From an uncultured Collinsella sp. (GTDB taxonomy: Bacteria > Actinomycetota > Coriobacteriia > Coriobacteriales > Coriobacteriaceae): DNA of 33,791 nt. Positions 25,679 to 33,791 of the stretch are shown here, piece by piece. Each line of letters starts with the position of its first letter. The first letter of the stretch is position 1. The translations under genes and the position numbers were made by a program. The notes under the pieces were generated by a model. It worked only from the letters and a program-made list of their open reading frames with translations. It was not told where the DNA came from and searched no databases. The DNA lies in the NCBI GenBank assembly GCA_902489775.1, contig CABUBH010000023.1:1-33791 (forward strand), in the 5' to 3' direction.

Positions 25679-27118
25679 CTAGTCCTCTTCGGCCTCGGCG
25701 GCCTCCTCAGCGAGACGCTGAGCAGCCAGCTCGGGGGTGAGACCCTTGTACTCGGTCTCGCGACCCTTAGCACTGACGACGCGGACAACCTCGCCAATAA
25801 GCAAAAGCACGATGAAGATAACGATCATCGGGACCTTATCGCCAATCTCATCGACAGAGAACGGAATCAGCGTTGCAACGATAGCCAGAATCAGCTCGAT
25901 GCAGGGAATAGCCAGCATGACCTTCATCATGGCACCCTTAAACGGGAACGTGAAGATGCGCTCGCGGTTCGGGTCGTTCTTGCGAAGGTTGAGGAACGCC
26001 GGGAACATCGGGATATAAGTGAGCAGCAGAAAGACGACGGAGGTGCCGAAGAGCATCCAGAAAACACCGTTGGAGATGGCGTCAATGGGAACCAGCTGCA
26101 GGCACAGCACCAGGGAGGCAACGATGGCGTTGACCAGGTTGGCGCCGTTGGGCATATCGTCATCCGAGATCATCGAGGCAAAGACCTTGGGCATGTTGCC
26201 GTGCTCGGCAGCGTAGCGAGCAACGGAGTTGACACCAAAGGACCAAGCAGCCATGTTGGCAAACAGGGTGATCAGGAAGGCGATGCAGATGATCTTAAAG
26301 ATCATGGAGTCGCCCACCATGGTCTGGACAGCGTAGATCATGCCGTAGTCGGGATCGATGGAATCGGCCGGCACAGCAGCGCCGATGCCAAAACCAGCGA
26401 ACAGGTAGATCACGGCGATAGACAGGCCGCCAACGATGATAGCCTTGGGGATATCGCGAGCGGGATCGGCCATATCGTCGGTCATGGTGCAGATGACCTC
26501 GAAGCCCATGAAGTTAAAGATGATGATCGACAGGTAGCCGAGCGCGTTGGTGTTGGTGAGCTCGGGCAGGAAGGTGGTAGCGGACATGTCGTTCGCAAAA
26601 CCGTTCTCCATGGCATACCAAATACCCAAAGCGCCGACGATAACGGCAACGGCAACCTTGATGATGGCGCCGCCGTTCAGGACCCACTCGGAGTCGGCCG
26701 CCTTGGAGCGACCCACGAGGTAGACGATCCACACAAAGGCAAGATCGATTCCCAACTTGGCGATCAGATTGAACTCGACGCCAAAGACCATGCCCAGAAT
26801 GTCGGGGAACATGGTAGCCAGCGAGGCGATCCACAGCGGGTAGTTAACCCAGTAGTAGTACGAGATGCGGGCGCCCCACTTGTCGCCCAGGCCATCACGT
26901 ACCCAGTCGTAAATGCCGCCCTCGTCGTCATAGGTGGTGCCGAGCTCGGCAACGACCATGCCATAAGGGAGCAGGAAGGTCAGGATCAGGAAGATCCACC
27001 AGAAGAACTGCTGGTTGCCAATGGCAGCAGCGGGAGCGGCGGCCTCGCAAACGAAGACGACGCAGATGATGGTCGAAATGACCGTCAAGAAGGAAAGCTT
27101 CTTCTTTCCGTCGCTCAT
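25679..27118 (-). CDS. APC-superfamily amino acid/polyamine permease, probable agmatine-putrescine antiporter
   Basis: The 479-residue membrane protein has about twelve hydrophobic segments and the APC motifs near the N-terminus (EAAAPAAAIGNQQFFWW) and in TM6 (FNFMGFEVICTMTDDMADPARDIPKAI). The tail is charged and rich in Glu/Ala. AAGGAG lies 6 nt upstream of ATG 27118. It precedes aguA on the same strand, so agmatine uptake with export of putrescine or carbamoylputrescine is the likely role. Amino-acid exchangers of the glutamate:GABA type are close relatives and cannot be excluded by sequence alone. Confidence 0.88.
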   Translation of the reverse strand: MSDGKKKLSFLTVISTIICVVFVCEAAAPAAAIGNQQFFWWIFLILTFLLPYGMVVAELGTTYDDEGGIYDWVRDGLGDKWGARISYYYWVNYPLWIASLATMFPDILGMVFGVEFNLIAKLGIDLAFVWIVYLVGRSKAADSEWVLNGGAIIKVAVAVIVGALGIWYAMENGFANDMSATTFLPELTNTNALGYLSIIIFNFMGFEVICTMTDDMADPARDIPKAIIVGGLSIAVIYLFAGFGIGAAVPADSIDPDYGMIYAVQTMVGDSMIFKIICIAFLITLFANMAAWSFGVNSVARYAAEHGNMPKVFASMISDDDMPNGANLVNAIVASLVLCLQLVPIDAISNGVFWMLFGTSVVFLLLTYIPMFPAFLNLRKNDPNRERIFTFPFKGAMMKVMLAIPCIELILAIVATLIPFSVDEIGDKVPMIVIFIVLLLIGEVVRVVSAKGRETEYKGLTPELAAQRLAEEAAEAEED

Positions 27119-27244
27119 GATGAGCTCCTTCGCTCAGTCTTGGACAAATCGAGACCCTTAAGATATTAAGACAATTGCCAAGCCTCGGTGAGCGGGCGAC
27201 AGGAGACGAGCATCCGCCGCCCGCAAACGCGCTTCTACGATGAA

Positions 27245-27413
27245 GTTACGCGGTTATGCCAAACCGCGTAACGGCTCGACGCTGCAAGCGCCCCTAGGCG
27301 GCAATCTGACGTTCAATCGTCGGTCGCGTACCGAAGTACGCTTCCCTCCTCTTTCACGTCACCTTGCTCGTCTAGGGGCGCTTTCGCTGACTTATGCTCA
27401 ACCTGCGATTGTT
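27245..27413. repeat. 169-nt structured repeat, copy B
   Basis: Same layout and length as copy A: hairpin GTTACGCGGTT/AACCGCGTAAC (27245-27255, 27262-27272), identical GGCTCGACGCTGCAA, stem AAGCGCCCCTAG/CTAGGGGCGCTT (27286-27297, 27372-27383), inner hairpin GCGTAC-CGAA-GTACGC (27326-27341), then TTTCGCTGAC and ACCTGC-ATTGTT. The 12-bp stem differs from copy A in most positions on both arms yet is fully paired. It lies between two minus-strand genes and has no T-run on that strand, so termination is not its only possible role. Confidence 0.8.
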
Positions 27414-27427
27414 TTGCTTTGAGTCGG

Positions 27428-29629
27428 CTATTCGCTGTAACGGGTGGCGATGGCAGCTTGTACCATGCCGGCGCTCATGAGGTAGGTCACCAGGAAGTAG
27501 CCACCGTATGCTGCCAGGAAGATTGCACAGGTGAGGCCCACGGTGCCGCCGATGCTCATATTTCCGAATATGCTCACCAGCTCGATAATCACCTTGAGCG
27601 CCACAAAGGAGTGCGCCAGGCCCACTGCCAGCGGGAACAAGAAGAATACCGCTTGCTGCGCCATCACCGAATGGCGAATCTGGCGGTCGTCACAGCCGAT
27701 CTGTGCCAGCACACGATAGCTGCGGCTGCCGTCGGCCACATTGGAGAGCTGCTGGATCGACAGTATCGCCGCGCACGCAACGACCAGTACAAAGCCAATG
27801 TAGATGGCCAGATAGCTAATCATGCCGTTCATTTGCGCTGCTTGCGTGTACATCTCGGAGCGTGTGATGAAGATTCCCCATGACCCCGGCTCCTTGCCGT
27901 CAACGAGCAGATTGTCGAGCAAAGTGTATTTAATGCTCTCGTCTGCCTCGGTCGTATCCATCCCCTGTTTGTAATTAACGAGCAGGCTACTGGAATACGG
28001 CTGCAGATTAAGTTGGGACAACAGCTCGTCGGCAACGACGACGGTACCCGGATTACTGCCCATCGCCGAGTTGGCGATGGCCGCCGTGTCCTTGTCCGAC
28101 TTATCGGTTGCGGGCTTGAGCTCATGCCCGCCCAAGGTGAGGGTATGGCCGCCGGCCATGTACTTGGTGTACAGGTCGCCCAGCTCACCGCCCATATCAC
28201 ACGTAAGCAGGTACTGGTCGCGGCCAATGCTCACCGGCTCCTCGCCCATCATCTGGCGCAGTTTGTTGTACTGGCTCGCCGGCGTCACAAACAGACCCAT
28301 CGTATCGGCATTGCTACCCCCGAGCGCCTTGGGGAGCTTTTCGCCCATGGTCTTGCACATCTCACCCGCAGACACCGAAGGATTCGAACCGCCAAACGGG
28401 TAACTCAGATACGAATCGATCTGAACATGCTCACCGGCAACATCGGCGATATTGACCTTCTTGCCGGTCTCGTCGTTGTTGTCCGCCGACTTGCCCTTGC
28501 CGTGCCATGCGGAGTACAAATCGACCGTTGTATCGGCTAGCACCATGCGGTCGGCTTCAGACGGATTGACATATTCTTTGTAGTAGTCGAGCGTATCGGG
28601 CGTGTAATAGACATACGTCTGAGACACGTCAACAGGGTTATAGCGCTCCAGGTTTTCGTTCATCACATTGGCAATCGACATACCGCACGTCACCGAGGTG
28701 ATGGCCAAAAACAGGAGCATCGCGATGACGCCCATCGAAAAGCACACCGTGTTGACCTTGGCCGCAAGCTGGCGCACGGTAAACATGTTGAGGCCGCGCC
28801 AATACACGCCGCGCAGGCTCTGCAGCAGCTTGATGAGCATGCCTGAGAGTCCCCAGAACAGGGCAAAGGTGCCCACGGTAACCATAGCGGTTGTAATACC
28901 AAACTGGTTCATGGCCTCTTGCAGCTTGCTGTCCGTCGCGGTTAGCGGGAACCCATCACGTAGCAGACGGTAATAGGCCACGCCCACAAGCGCCACGCCC
29001 ACGGCAAAGATGGCAATCGCAATCCAGGGGTTGCGTGTCTTGATGCTCTCGTTGCGACGCTCGGCACCCATAAGCTCGATGAGTTTGGTACGACGCACGG
29101 CGCGAAGGTTCAGCAGTAGCGTGAGCACAAACATTACGAGCATGCAAGCAAGGGTCAGGTTGAACGCATGCACCGAGAAAAAGAAGTGGAAATTGGCGAT
29201 CTGTGTCTTAAAGAGCGAGGCCGTAAAGAACGTCATGAGCTGGGAGAGCCCCACACCCAGCACAATGCCGGCGACAAAGGCCACGACCGAAACGATCACC
29301 GTCTCGAGCGCCATGATCGTGGCGACGCGCCCGCGCCCCATGCCGAGCACCTGGTACAGGCCAAACTCCTTCTTGCGGCGTTTCATGATGAAGTTATTGG
29401 CATACACCATCAAAAAGGCCATGACACCGGCCAAAAAGTACGTCAGGTCGCCGAGCATGCTGCCCATTACCTGCGCCAAGCCCTTTTCATCGATTCCGGC
29501 GATGTCGACCTGCATCGAGATGGTGTTAAAGGCATAGAAGACCGTGACACCCAGGGTGAGCGTCAAAAGGTAGACGAGGTAGTCGCGGCCGGCGCGGCGG
29601 ACGTTACCCCAAGCGAGTTTACAGAGCAT
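27428..29629 (-). CDS. FtsX-like ABC permease (BceB/VraG type)
   Basis: The 733-residue protein has the ten-segment layout of peptide-antibiotic sensing/export permeases: four segments in the first third (FtsX-like domain, with KRRKKEFGLYQVLGMGR), further pairs around 205-325, a large extracellular domain (about 335-600) and three C-terminal segments with YRVLAQIGCDDRQI. BceAB-type transporters remove or sense cell-wall-active peptides such as bacitracin. The ATG at 29629 has GAGGG 5 nt upstream and overlaps the ATPase gene by 11 nt. No two-component system, the usual partner, is in the window. Confidence 0.92.
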   Translation of the reverse strand: MLCKLAWGNVRRAGRDYLVYLLTLTLGVTVFYAFNTISMQVDIAGIDEKGLAQVMGSMLGDLTYFLAGVMAFLMVYANNFIMKRRKKEFGLYQVLGMGRGRVATIMALETVIVSVVAFVAGIVLGVGLSQLMTFFTASLFKTQIANFHFFFSVHAFNLTLACMLVMFVLTLLLNLRAVRRTKLIELMGAERRNESIKTRNPWIAIAIFAVGVALVGVAYYRLLRDGFPLTATDSKLQEAMNQFGITTAMVTVGTFALFWGLSGMLIKLLQSLRGVYWRGLNMFTVRQLAAKVNTVCFSMGVIAMLLFLAITSVTCGMSIANVMNENLERYNPVDVSQTYVYYTPDTLDYYKEYVNPSEADRMVLADTTVDLYSAWHGKGKSADNNDETGKKVNIADVAGEHVQIDSYLSYPFGGSNPSVSAGEMCKTMGEKLPKALGGSNADTMGLFVTPASQYNKLRQMMGEEPVSIGRDQYLLTCDMGGELGDLYTKYMAGGHTLTLGGHELKPATDKSDKDTAAIANSAMGSNPGTVVVADELLSQLNLQPYSSSLLVNYKQGMDTTEADESIKYTLLDNLLVDGKEPGSWGIFITRSEMYTQAAQMNGMISYLAIYIGFVLVVACAAILSIQQLSNVADGSRSYRVLAQIGCDDRQIRHSVMAQQAVFFLFPLAVGLAHSFVALKVIIELVSIFGNMSIGGTVGLTCAIFLAAYGGYFLVTYLMSAGMVQAAIATRYSE

Positions 29630-30404
29630 CGGAGCCCTCACCGCCCATCATGGCAACGACCTCCATAATGCGGTCGAAGAACTCTCGGCGGTCGGTGTCG
29701 CCGCGGCGCAGCTCGGTGAAGATCTTGCCGTCGCGAATAAACAGCACACGGCTCGTGTAACTGGCGGCAAAGCTGTCGTGCGTGACCATGAGCACGGTGG
29801 CACGTAGGCGGCGGTTAAGGGCCTCTAGGCTCTCGAGCAGCAGGCGAGCGCTCTTGGAATCGAGGGCGCCGGTGGGCTCGTCGGCCATAATCATGGTGGG
29901 GTCGGTGACGAGCGCGCGAGCCGCGGCGACGCGCTGCTGCTGGCCGCCGGACATTTGGTAGGGATACTTGTCGAGCACCTGACTGATGGAAAGGCGCGCT
30001 GCCACATCCTGCACGCGGGTCGAGATCTCTGCCGAGTTTGTGCGGGCGATGGTGAGCGGCAGGGCGATGTTCTCGCGTGCCGTGAGCGTATCGAGCAGGT
30101 TGGAGTCCTGGAAGATAAAGCCGAGCTCCTCGCGGCGGAACTGCGAAAGCTTAGCCTGCTTCATGCGTGTTACGTCCTGCCCGTTGATGCGGATCGTGCC
30201 GCTCGTGGCGCTATCGATGCTCGACACGCAGTTGAGCAACGTCGACTTGCCCGAGCCCGAAGCGCCCATGATGCCGACGAATTCGCCGCGGTTGACGGTA
30301 AAGCTGACGTCGTTGAGCGCGCGGGTCACGTTGCCCAGCGCTCCGTATACCTTTTCGAGATGAGCGACCTCCAGTACCGGGGTCGCCATGTGCGTGGTTT
30401 GCAT
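29619..30404 (-). CDS. ABC transporter ATP-binding protein (BceA/LolD-like)
   Basis: The 261-residue ATPase energises the overlapping FtsX-like permease. Walker A is GASGSGKST (47-55), followed by Q-loop FIFQDSNLLD, signature MSGGQQQR, Walker B MIMADEPTGALD with the intact glutamate, and switch VTHD. LNCVSSIDSATSG after the P-loop is typical of MacB/BceA ATPases. AAAGGA lies 6 nt before ATG 30404. It is transcribed divergently from the Nudix-Vsr gene, with 148 bp between the starts. Confidence 0.95.
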   Translation of the reverse strand: MQTTHMATPVLEVAHLEKVYGALGNVTRALNDVSFTVNRGEFVGIMGASGSGKSTLLNCVSSIDSATSGTIRINGQDVTRMKQAKLSQFRREELGFIFQDSNLLDTLTARENIALPLTIARTNSAEISTRVQDVAARLSISQVLDKYPYQMSGGQQQRVAAARALVTDPTMIMADEPTGALDSKSARLLLESLEALNRRLRATVLMVTHDSFAASYTSRVLFIRDGKIFTELRRGDTDRREFFDRIMEVVAMMGGEGSDAL

Positions 30405-30552
30405 ACCGAGTCCTTTCTTGCAATTAGTCTACGGCATCTATAGTCGCAAGAAGACGAGTCGGCTACCATCGATATGGCTTACGCTTGCCTTACCGTTGTG
30501 TAAGGTAGGGGTAGCTAGCCTGCCACGTGATGATATTGAGAGAGGACTCCTG

Positions 30553-31539
30553 TTGAAGACTGTTCATGTTGCCGCTGGGATCATTCGCAAAGAAGGATCC
30601 GATGAGCTGCTTGCCGTGCAGCGCGGCTACGGCGACATGCAAGGACTTTGGGAATTCCCGGGCGGCAAGCTCATGCGCGGCGAGACACCCGAAGACGCCG
30701 TGCGCCGCGAGCTCATGGAAGAGCTGCAGGTAAAAGTTACCAACCTGCGCGATTTCTATACCGTTGAGTATGACTACCCCGATTTTCATCTCTCCATGGA
30801 GTGCTACTACTGCTCGCTCGCCGATGAATCCGATGAGCCTCAGAAACATGACCGACAGCTCGATATCCGCTGGATTCCGCGCGCCTCGCTTGCCACGGTG
30901 GAATGGATGCCCGCCGACAAGGGGCTTATCGATGCCCTGATTGAGCTGAAGGAAGACCGACTCGAGACAAGCTCCGCCGATGACGCCGTGCCCAACACAG
31001 CCGACAAACCCGCCACCAAACCCAAGCGCGCACCTAAGCGCCGCAGCAAGAAGCGTCCCAAGCCCGGTCTGCTCGACGGCATCGATACCTCGGACCTCTC
31101 CGCTGACGAGCGCGAACTGGTCCGCCGTCGCGCCGCCATCAAAAAGTCCATGAAGGGCAACAAGCGCGCCAATACCAAGCCAGAGCTGCTCGTTCGCCAG
31201 CGCCTGCGCGCAGCGGGCCTTACGGGATACCGTCTGGAATGGAAGGTGCCTGGAAAACCCGACATCGCCTTTCCCGGGCGCAAGATTGCCATCTTCGTCA
31301 ACGGCTGCTTTTGGCACCGCTGCCCCAAGTGCAATCCGAGCCAGCCCAAGCGCAACGTTGAGTTTTGGGAGGCAAAGTTCCGTCGCAACGTCGAGCGCGA
31401 CCGCGCTGCCGTGGCAGCACTCACTCAAATGGGCTGGACACCCATAACCATCTGGGAATGCGAACTCAAAAAGGACCGCATCGACGCCACCATGGAAAAG
31501 GTCGTCGAGCAGGTGCGCGCCGCAGAGCCGCAGCGCTAG
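30553..31539 (+). CDS. Fused Nudix (MutT-like) hydrolase and Vsr-type mismatch endonuclease
   Basis: The 328-residue protein joins two repair modules. Residues 1-135 are MutT-like: EFPGGKL, then a Nudix box beginning GKLMRGE and continuing RRELMEELQV (residues 38-60), with Q where the box usually has G. MutT proteins remove 8-oxo-dGTP. A basic Pro/Lys/Arg linker (about 150-172) leads to a Vsr domain (about 190-328) with NTKPELLVRQRL, PGKPDIAFP (D237), NGCFWHRCPKC (C252, H255, C257, C260), FWEAKFRRNVERDR and ITIWECEL. Vsr nicks beside T:G mismatches from deaminated 5-methylcytosine. The TTG start is chosen for AGAGGA 6 nt upstream. The usual catalytic His before GCFWH is Asn here. No cytosine methylase is nearby. 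Confidence 0.9.
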   Translation: MKTVHVAAGIIRKEGSDELLAVQRGYGDMQGLWEFPGGKLMRGETPEDAVRRELMEELQVKVTNLRDFYTVEYDYPDFHLSMECYYCSLADESDEPQKHDRQLDIRWIPRASLATVEWMPADKGLIDALIELKEDRLETSSADDAVPNTADKPATKPKRAPKRRSKKRPKPGLLDGIDTSDLSADERELVRRRAAIKKSMKGNKRANTKPELLVRQRLRAAGLTGYRLEWKVPGKPDIAFPGRKIAIFVNGCFWHRCPKCNPSQPKRNVEFWEAKFRRNVERDRAAVAALTQMGWTPITIWECELKKDRIDATMEKVVEQVRAAEPQR

Positions 31540-31793
31540 GAACGAGCCATCCACACGCCCCACACAGGCGAGCCACATCCGCGCCACAAACCTTAGAAAG
31601 CCCTTAAGCCCAAAACCTTTCAAAAGTGTTATTCGATACCTCTGACCTGCAGCTTCATCGTAACACCAAACCTGATTAAGCCTTTCTTTAGCGCTTCTTT
31701 GCAACAGCCGCGGCATAATACTGCCAACGCACGGGACCTAGCAGCAAACCCCGTGCGCAACCTTTTGGTGGACATCGAGGAGGCCGCATAAGC
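31540..31793. other. Spacer after the Nudix-Vsr gene
   Basis: I see no convincing gene or terminator. CATAAT at 31714-31719 is a possible -10 but lacks a good -35. The base composition is less GC-rich than the preceding gene. Confidence 0.4.
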
Positions 31794-32003
31794 ATGCATT
31801 CTTCCAATGACGCAACACAGCAGCCATCCCTAAAATATGCAAACCTTTTCTCCTTCCCCCCGACACAGAGAAACAGTCTCCTCGACTCCCCCGCCACAAA
31901 AGCCAAACGCTCAACAAACCAGAGCCACAACTTGCGAGCATCGTTCGAAAAGCTCCAAGCATCTCTAGACAAGGCGTTCCCCGAACAGGCAAGAGCAATC
32001 TAA
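31794..32003 (+). CDS. Possible small protein of unknown function
   Basis: A 69-residue reading frame starts 12 nt after a strong GAGGAGG. The product is polar with Asn/Gln/Ser/Lys richness, has no membrane segment, and ends with a possibly helical stretch (RASFEKLQASLDKAF). It lies 25 bp upstream of the AraC regulator. I recognise no family; the only support is the ribosome site and lack of a competing gene. Confidence 0.35.
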   Translation: MHSSNDATQQPSLKYANLFSFPPTQRNSLLDSPATKAKRSTNQSHNLRASFEKLQASLDKAFPEQARAI

Positions 32004-32028
32004 GCCCATCGCGCTTTATACTGATGCC

Positions 32029-32967
32029 ATGCGAAACATGGATCACATAGAATTGCACCGCGGAGGACGCGAGGAAGCGTTTCCCGAGACCGCCGAAGAC
32101 TGGCCCTATATTGCCGAACGCGCAGAATTCGCTCGCTATCCGGGCAATTCCGTCCCCTGGCACTGGCATTCCGAAGTCGAGCTTTTCTACATGGAGCAGG
32201 GAGCGATTGACTATCGAACGCGCGCGGCTCATGAACACGTGCGCTTTGAGGAAGGGTCCGCCGGCTTTATCAACGGCGGCGTTTTGCACAGCACGCTGCA
32301 ATCACCCAATTCGGCACCGGCCATTCAAATGTTGCATATCTTTCAGCCGTCGATACTCGGCGATCCCGCGGGACGCCTTCAAAAGCGCTATATCAATCCT
32401 TTGCTGCAATGTCGAGGCGTCGATGTGCTCAAATGGTCGCCCACCAACCCCGACGATATGCCCTTTATCGATTTGCTAAAGAGTTCCTTTAACCACGACC
32501 TTCAACGGCCGCAGAACGAGATGGCGCTTCGGAATAGCTTGTCAGAGCTCTGGATTCAGATTTACGCCAAGGCCGAACCGCTCTTTTCCTCCGACAACGC
32601 CTCTTGGATGACCAGCCGCGACGTACAGTTCAAGGCAATCCTGGACTTTATCCGCGCAAACTATGCAGCCGCTGTAGATGTGCCCCAGATAGCATCTGCA
32701 GCCGGCGTAAGCGAAAGAGAGTGTTACCGCATTATCGAAGCTTGCGCAGGAACGACCCCGGCGGCATATCTACGCGCATACCGTATAAACCGTGCTTGCG
32801 AGCTTTTGGCACACACCACGCGAACGGTACAGACGGTCGCGCGCCAATGCGGATTTGCGACAGCAAGCCATCTTGGCCAGGTATTTAAAGAACAAATGGG
32901 ATGCACCCCTTCGAGCTATCGAGCAGTGAGGCAGAATCTCGATAGTACCAGGCAGAAATCCCGCTAG
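32029..32967 (+). CDS. AraC-family transcriptional regulator with N-terminal cupin
   Basis: The 312-residue regulator has an N-terminal cupin sensor (about 30-110, with PWHWHSEVELFYMEQG, a metal/sugar-binding-like HxH-x4-E pattern) and a C-terminal pair of HTHs (about 205-305: VPQIASAAGVSERECYRII, then TVQTVARQCGFATASHLGQVFKEQMGCTPSSYR). The second HTH carries the canonical AraC signature. No ribosome site precedes the ATG, while TATACT ends 6 nt before it, so translation may be leaderless. The downstream HAD gene, 56 bp away, could be a target or operon member. Effector unknown, probably a carbohydrate. Confidence 0.92.
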   Translation: MRNMDHIELHRGGREEAFPETAEDWPYIAERAEFARYPGNSVPWHWHSEVELFYMEQGAIDYRTRAAHEHVRFEEGSAGFINGGVLHSTLQSPNSAPAIQMLHIFQPSILGDPAGRLQKRYINPLLQCRGVDVLKWSPTNPDDMPFIDLLKSSFNHDLQRPQNEMALRNSLSELWIQIYAKAEPLFSSDNASWMTSRDVQFKAILDFIRANYAAAVDVPQIASAAGVSERECYRIIEACAGTTPAAYLRAYRINRACELLAHTTRTVQTVARQCGFATASHLGQVFKEQMGCTPSSYRAVRQNLDSTRQKSR

Positions 32968-33023
32968 TCCTTCTTCTGTCACTGCATCAAACTTGCAGGC
33001 AAGCAACAGATAGGAGCAACCAT

Positions 33024-33647
33024 ATGAAGCACTTTGACCATATCGTGTTTGACGTTGATGGAACATTGGCAGATACAGAAGAAAGCGTTCTGTCATCGCT
33101 TGCCCAGATTGTCCAAGAAGAGACAGGCAAAACGCTCCCCCGAAACGAGCTTGAGTTTGCCCTCGGCATACCCGGCAAGGATGCCCTTGAGAAGCTTGGA
33201 ATCTACTCGCAAGCAACGTTGGATCGCTGGTGCCACGTTGCCGCCAGCTTTAAAAGCACCATCAGCGTGTTTCCAGGTTTGCTTGAAGTCATCGCCACAC
33301 TCGCCGATAGCGGTTGCAATCTTGGCATTGTCTCCTCACGCGCGCGCGACGAATACGCAGAAGAAATAGCACCCCTTGGCTTCGATAAGTATTTTGAGCA
33401 CATCATCCTTGTCGAAGACACAACCGAACACAAACCCGCTCCCGCGCCCATGCTCGAATATCTACGGCGCACGGGCGCAAACCCCAACAGCGTCATCTAC
33501 GTTGGCGACACCGTCTACGACGAACAATGCGCAACATCAGCAGGGGTCAATTTTGCCCGAGCAGCATGGGGATCGCACCAAGACATCCCAAACGCCACCT
33601 ACAACCTCAAAACCCCCAACGACCTGCTAACCCTAACAACCAAGTAA
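33024..33647 (+). CDS. HAD-superfamily hydrolase, phosphoglycolate-phosphatase-like
   Basis: The 207-residue protein has all HAD motifs: FDVDGTLADTEE (motif I with D10 and D12), VSSR (motif II), HKPAPAP (motif III lysine) and GDTVYDEQCA (motif IV acids), with a small helical cap between motifs I and II. This is the PGP/PpaX-like subfamily acting on small phosphorylated metabolites or pyrophosphate. AGGAG lies 7 nt before the ATG. It follows araC on the same strand. The substrate is not predictable from the sequence. Confidence 0.92.
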   Translation: MKHFDHIVFDVDGTLADTEESVLSSLAQIVQEETGKTLPRNELEFALGIPGKDALEKLGIYSQATLDRWCHVAASFKSTISVFPGLLEVIATLADSGCNLGIVSSRARDEYAEEIAPLGFDKYFEHIILVEDTTEHKPAPAPMLEYLRRTGANPNSVIYVGDTVYDEQCATSAGVNFARAAWGSHQDIPNATYNLKTPNDLLTLTTK

Positions 33648-33791
33648 CCCACGCGCCCCATCCTATCAGCCCCAACGCCACAAGGGCGATTGAGCAGGGC
33701 CGTCCGGAAACGGAAAAGGGCCTATCTCTCAGAACATTCCGCACTGATATCTTCTGTATTGAAGACGTCGATGATGCACCCGTATACCATT
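33648..33791. other. Right-hand end of the window
   Basis: No gene is supported. GGGCC (33696-33700) and GGCC (33720-33723) could pair around GTCCGGAAACGGA, but there is no T-run, so a terminator for the HAD gene is uncertain. Confidence 0.3.

Overview
The window reads as chromosomal DNA from a high-G+C, strictly anaerobic, gut-type Coriobacteriia, most likely a Collinsella or close relative. This is an inference from gene content (sucrose PTS, pyruvate formate-lyase, agmatine catabolism, MarR-linked heterodimeric ABC exporters) and base composition; there is no rRNA or other phylogenetic marker to prove it. About 25 credible protein genes are present. I found no tRNA, rRNA, CRISPR array, phage gene or intact transposase.

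Left part, almost all on the minus strand: a lower-G+C two-gene module (ADP-ribosyltransferase-like DUF3990 protein plus an overlapping XRE-HTH protein) with a double palindromic operator (1-1626); housekeeping genes engB and a 5'-methylthioadenosine/SAH nucleosidase; a membrane-anchored serine hydrolase; the pyruvate formate-lyase activating enzyme; a DegV fatty-acid-binding protein; then a sucrose/fructoside operon (LacI regulator, divergent GH32 enzyme, PTS IIBC, canonical GH32 sucrose-6-phosphate hydrolase) with four matching LacI-type operators. Next comes pyruvate formate-lyase, here split into a 683-residue catalytic subunit and a separate 83-residue glycyl-radical subunit, followed by an SDR dehydrogenase and a KdgT-type permease, probably for 2-keto-3-deoxygluconate metabolism.

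Middle part, plus strand: marR and two overlapping ABC exporter half-transporters forming a heterodimer with one degenerate ATP site, a strong terminator, a 238-bp MITE-like element, then a DAHP synthase with its own promoter. On the minus strand follow an APC permease and agmatine deiminase, then a BceAB-like ABC ATPase/permease pair. These genes are separated by unusual large structured repeats, two of which have the same length and identical flanks but different, internally compensating stem arms.

Right part, plus strand: a MutT/Nudix domain fused to a Vsr-type mismatch endonuclease, a possible small ORF, an AraC regulator that may be translated from a leaderless message, and a HAD phosphatase.

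Physiologically the region combines sugar uptake (sucrose PTS, KDG), anaerobic pyruvate cleavage (split PFL and its activase), polyamine/agmatine handling and drug/peptide export. The most unusual items are the split PFL, the Nudix-Vsr fusion, the covarying repeat pair and the DUF3990/HTH module.
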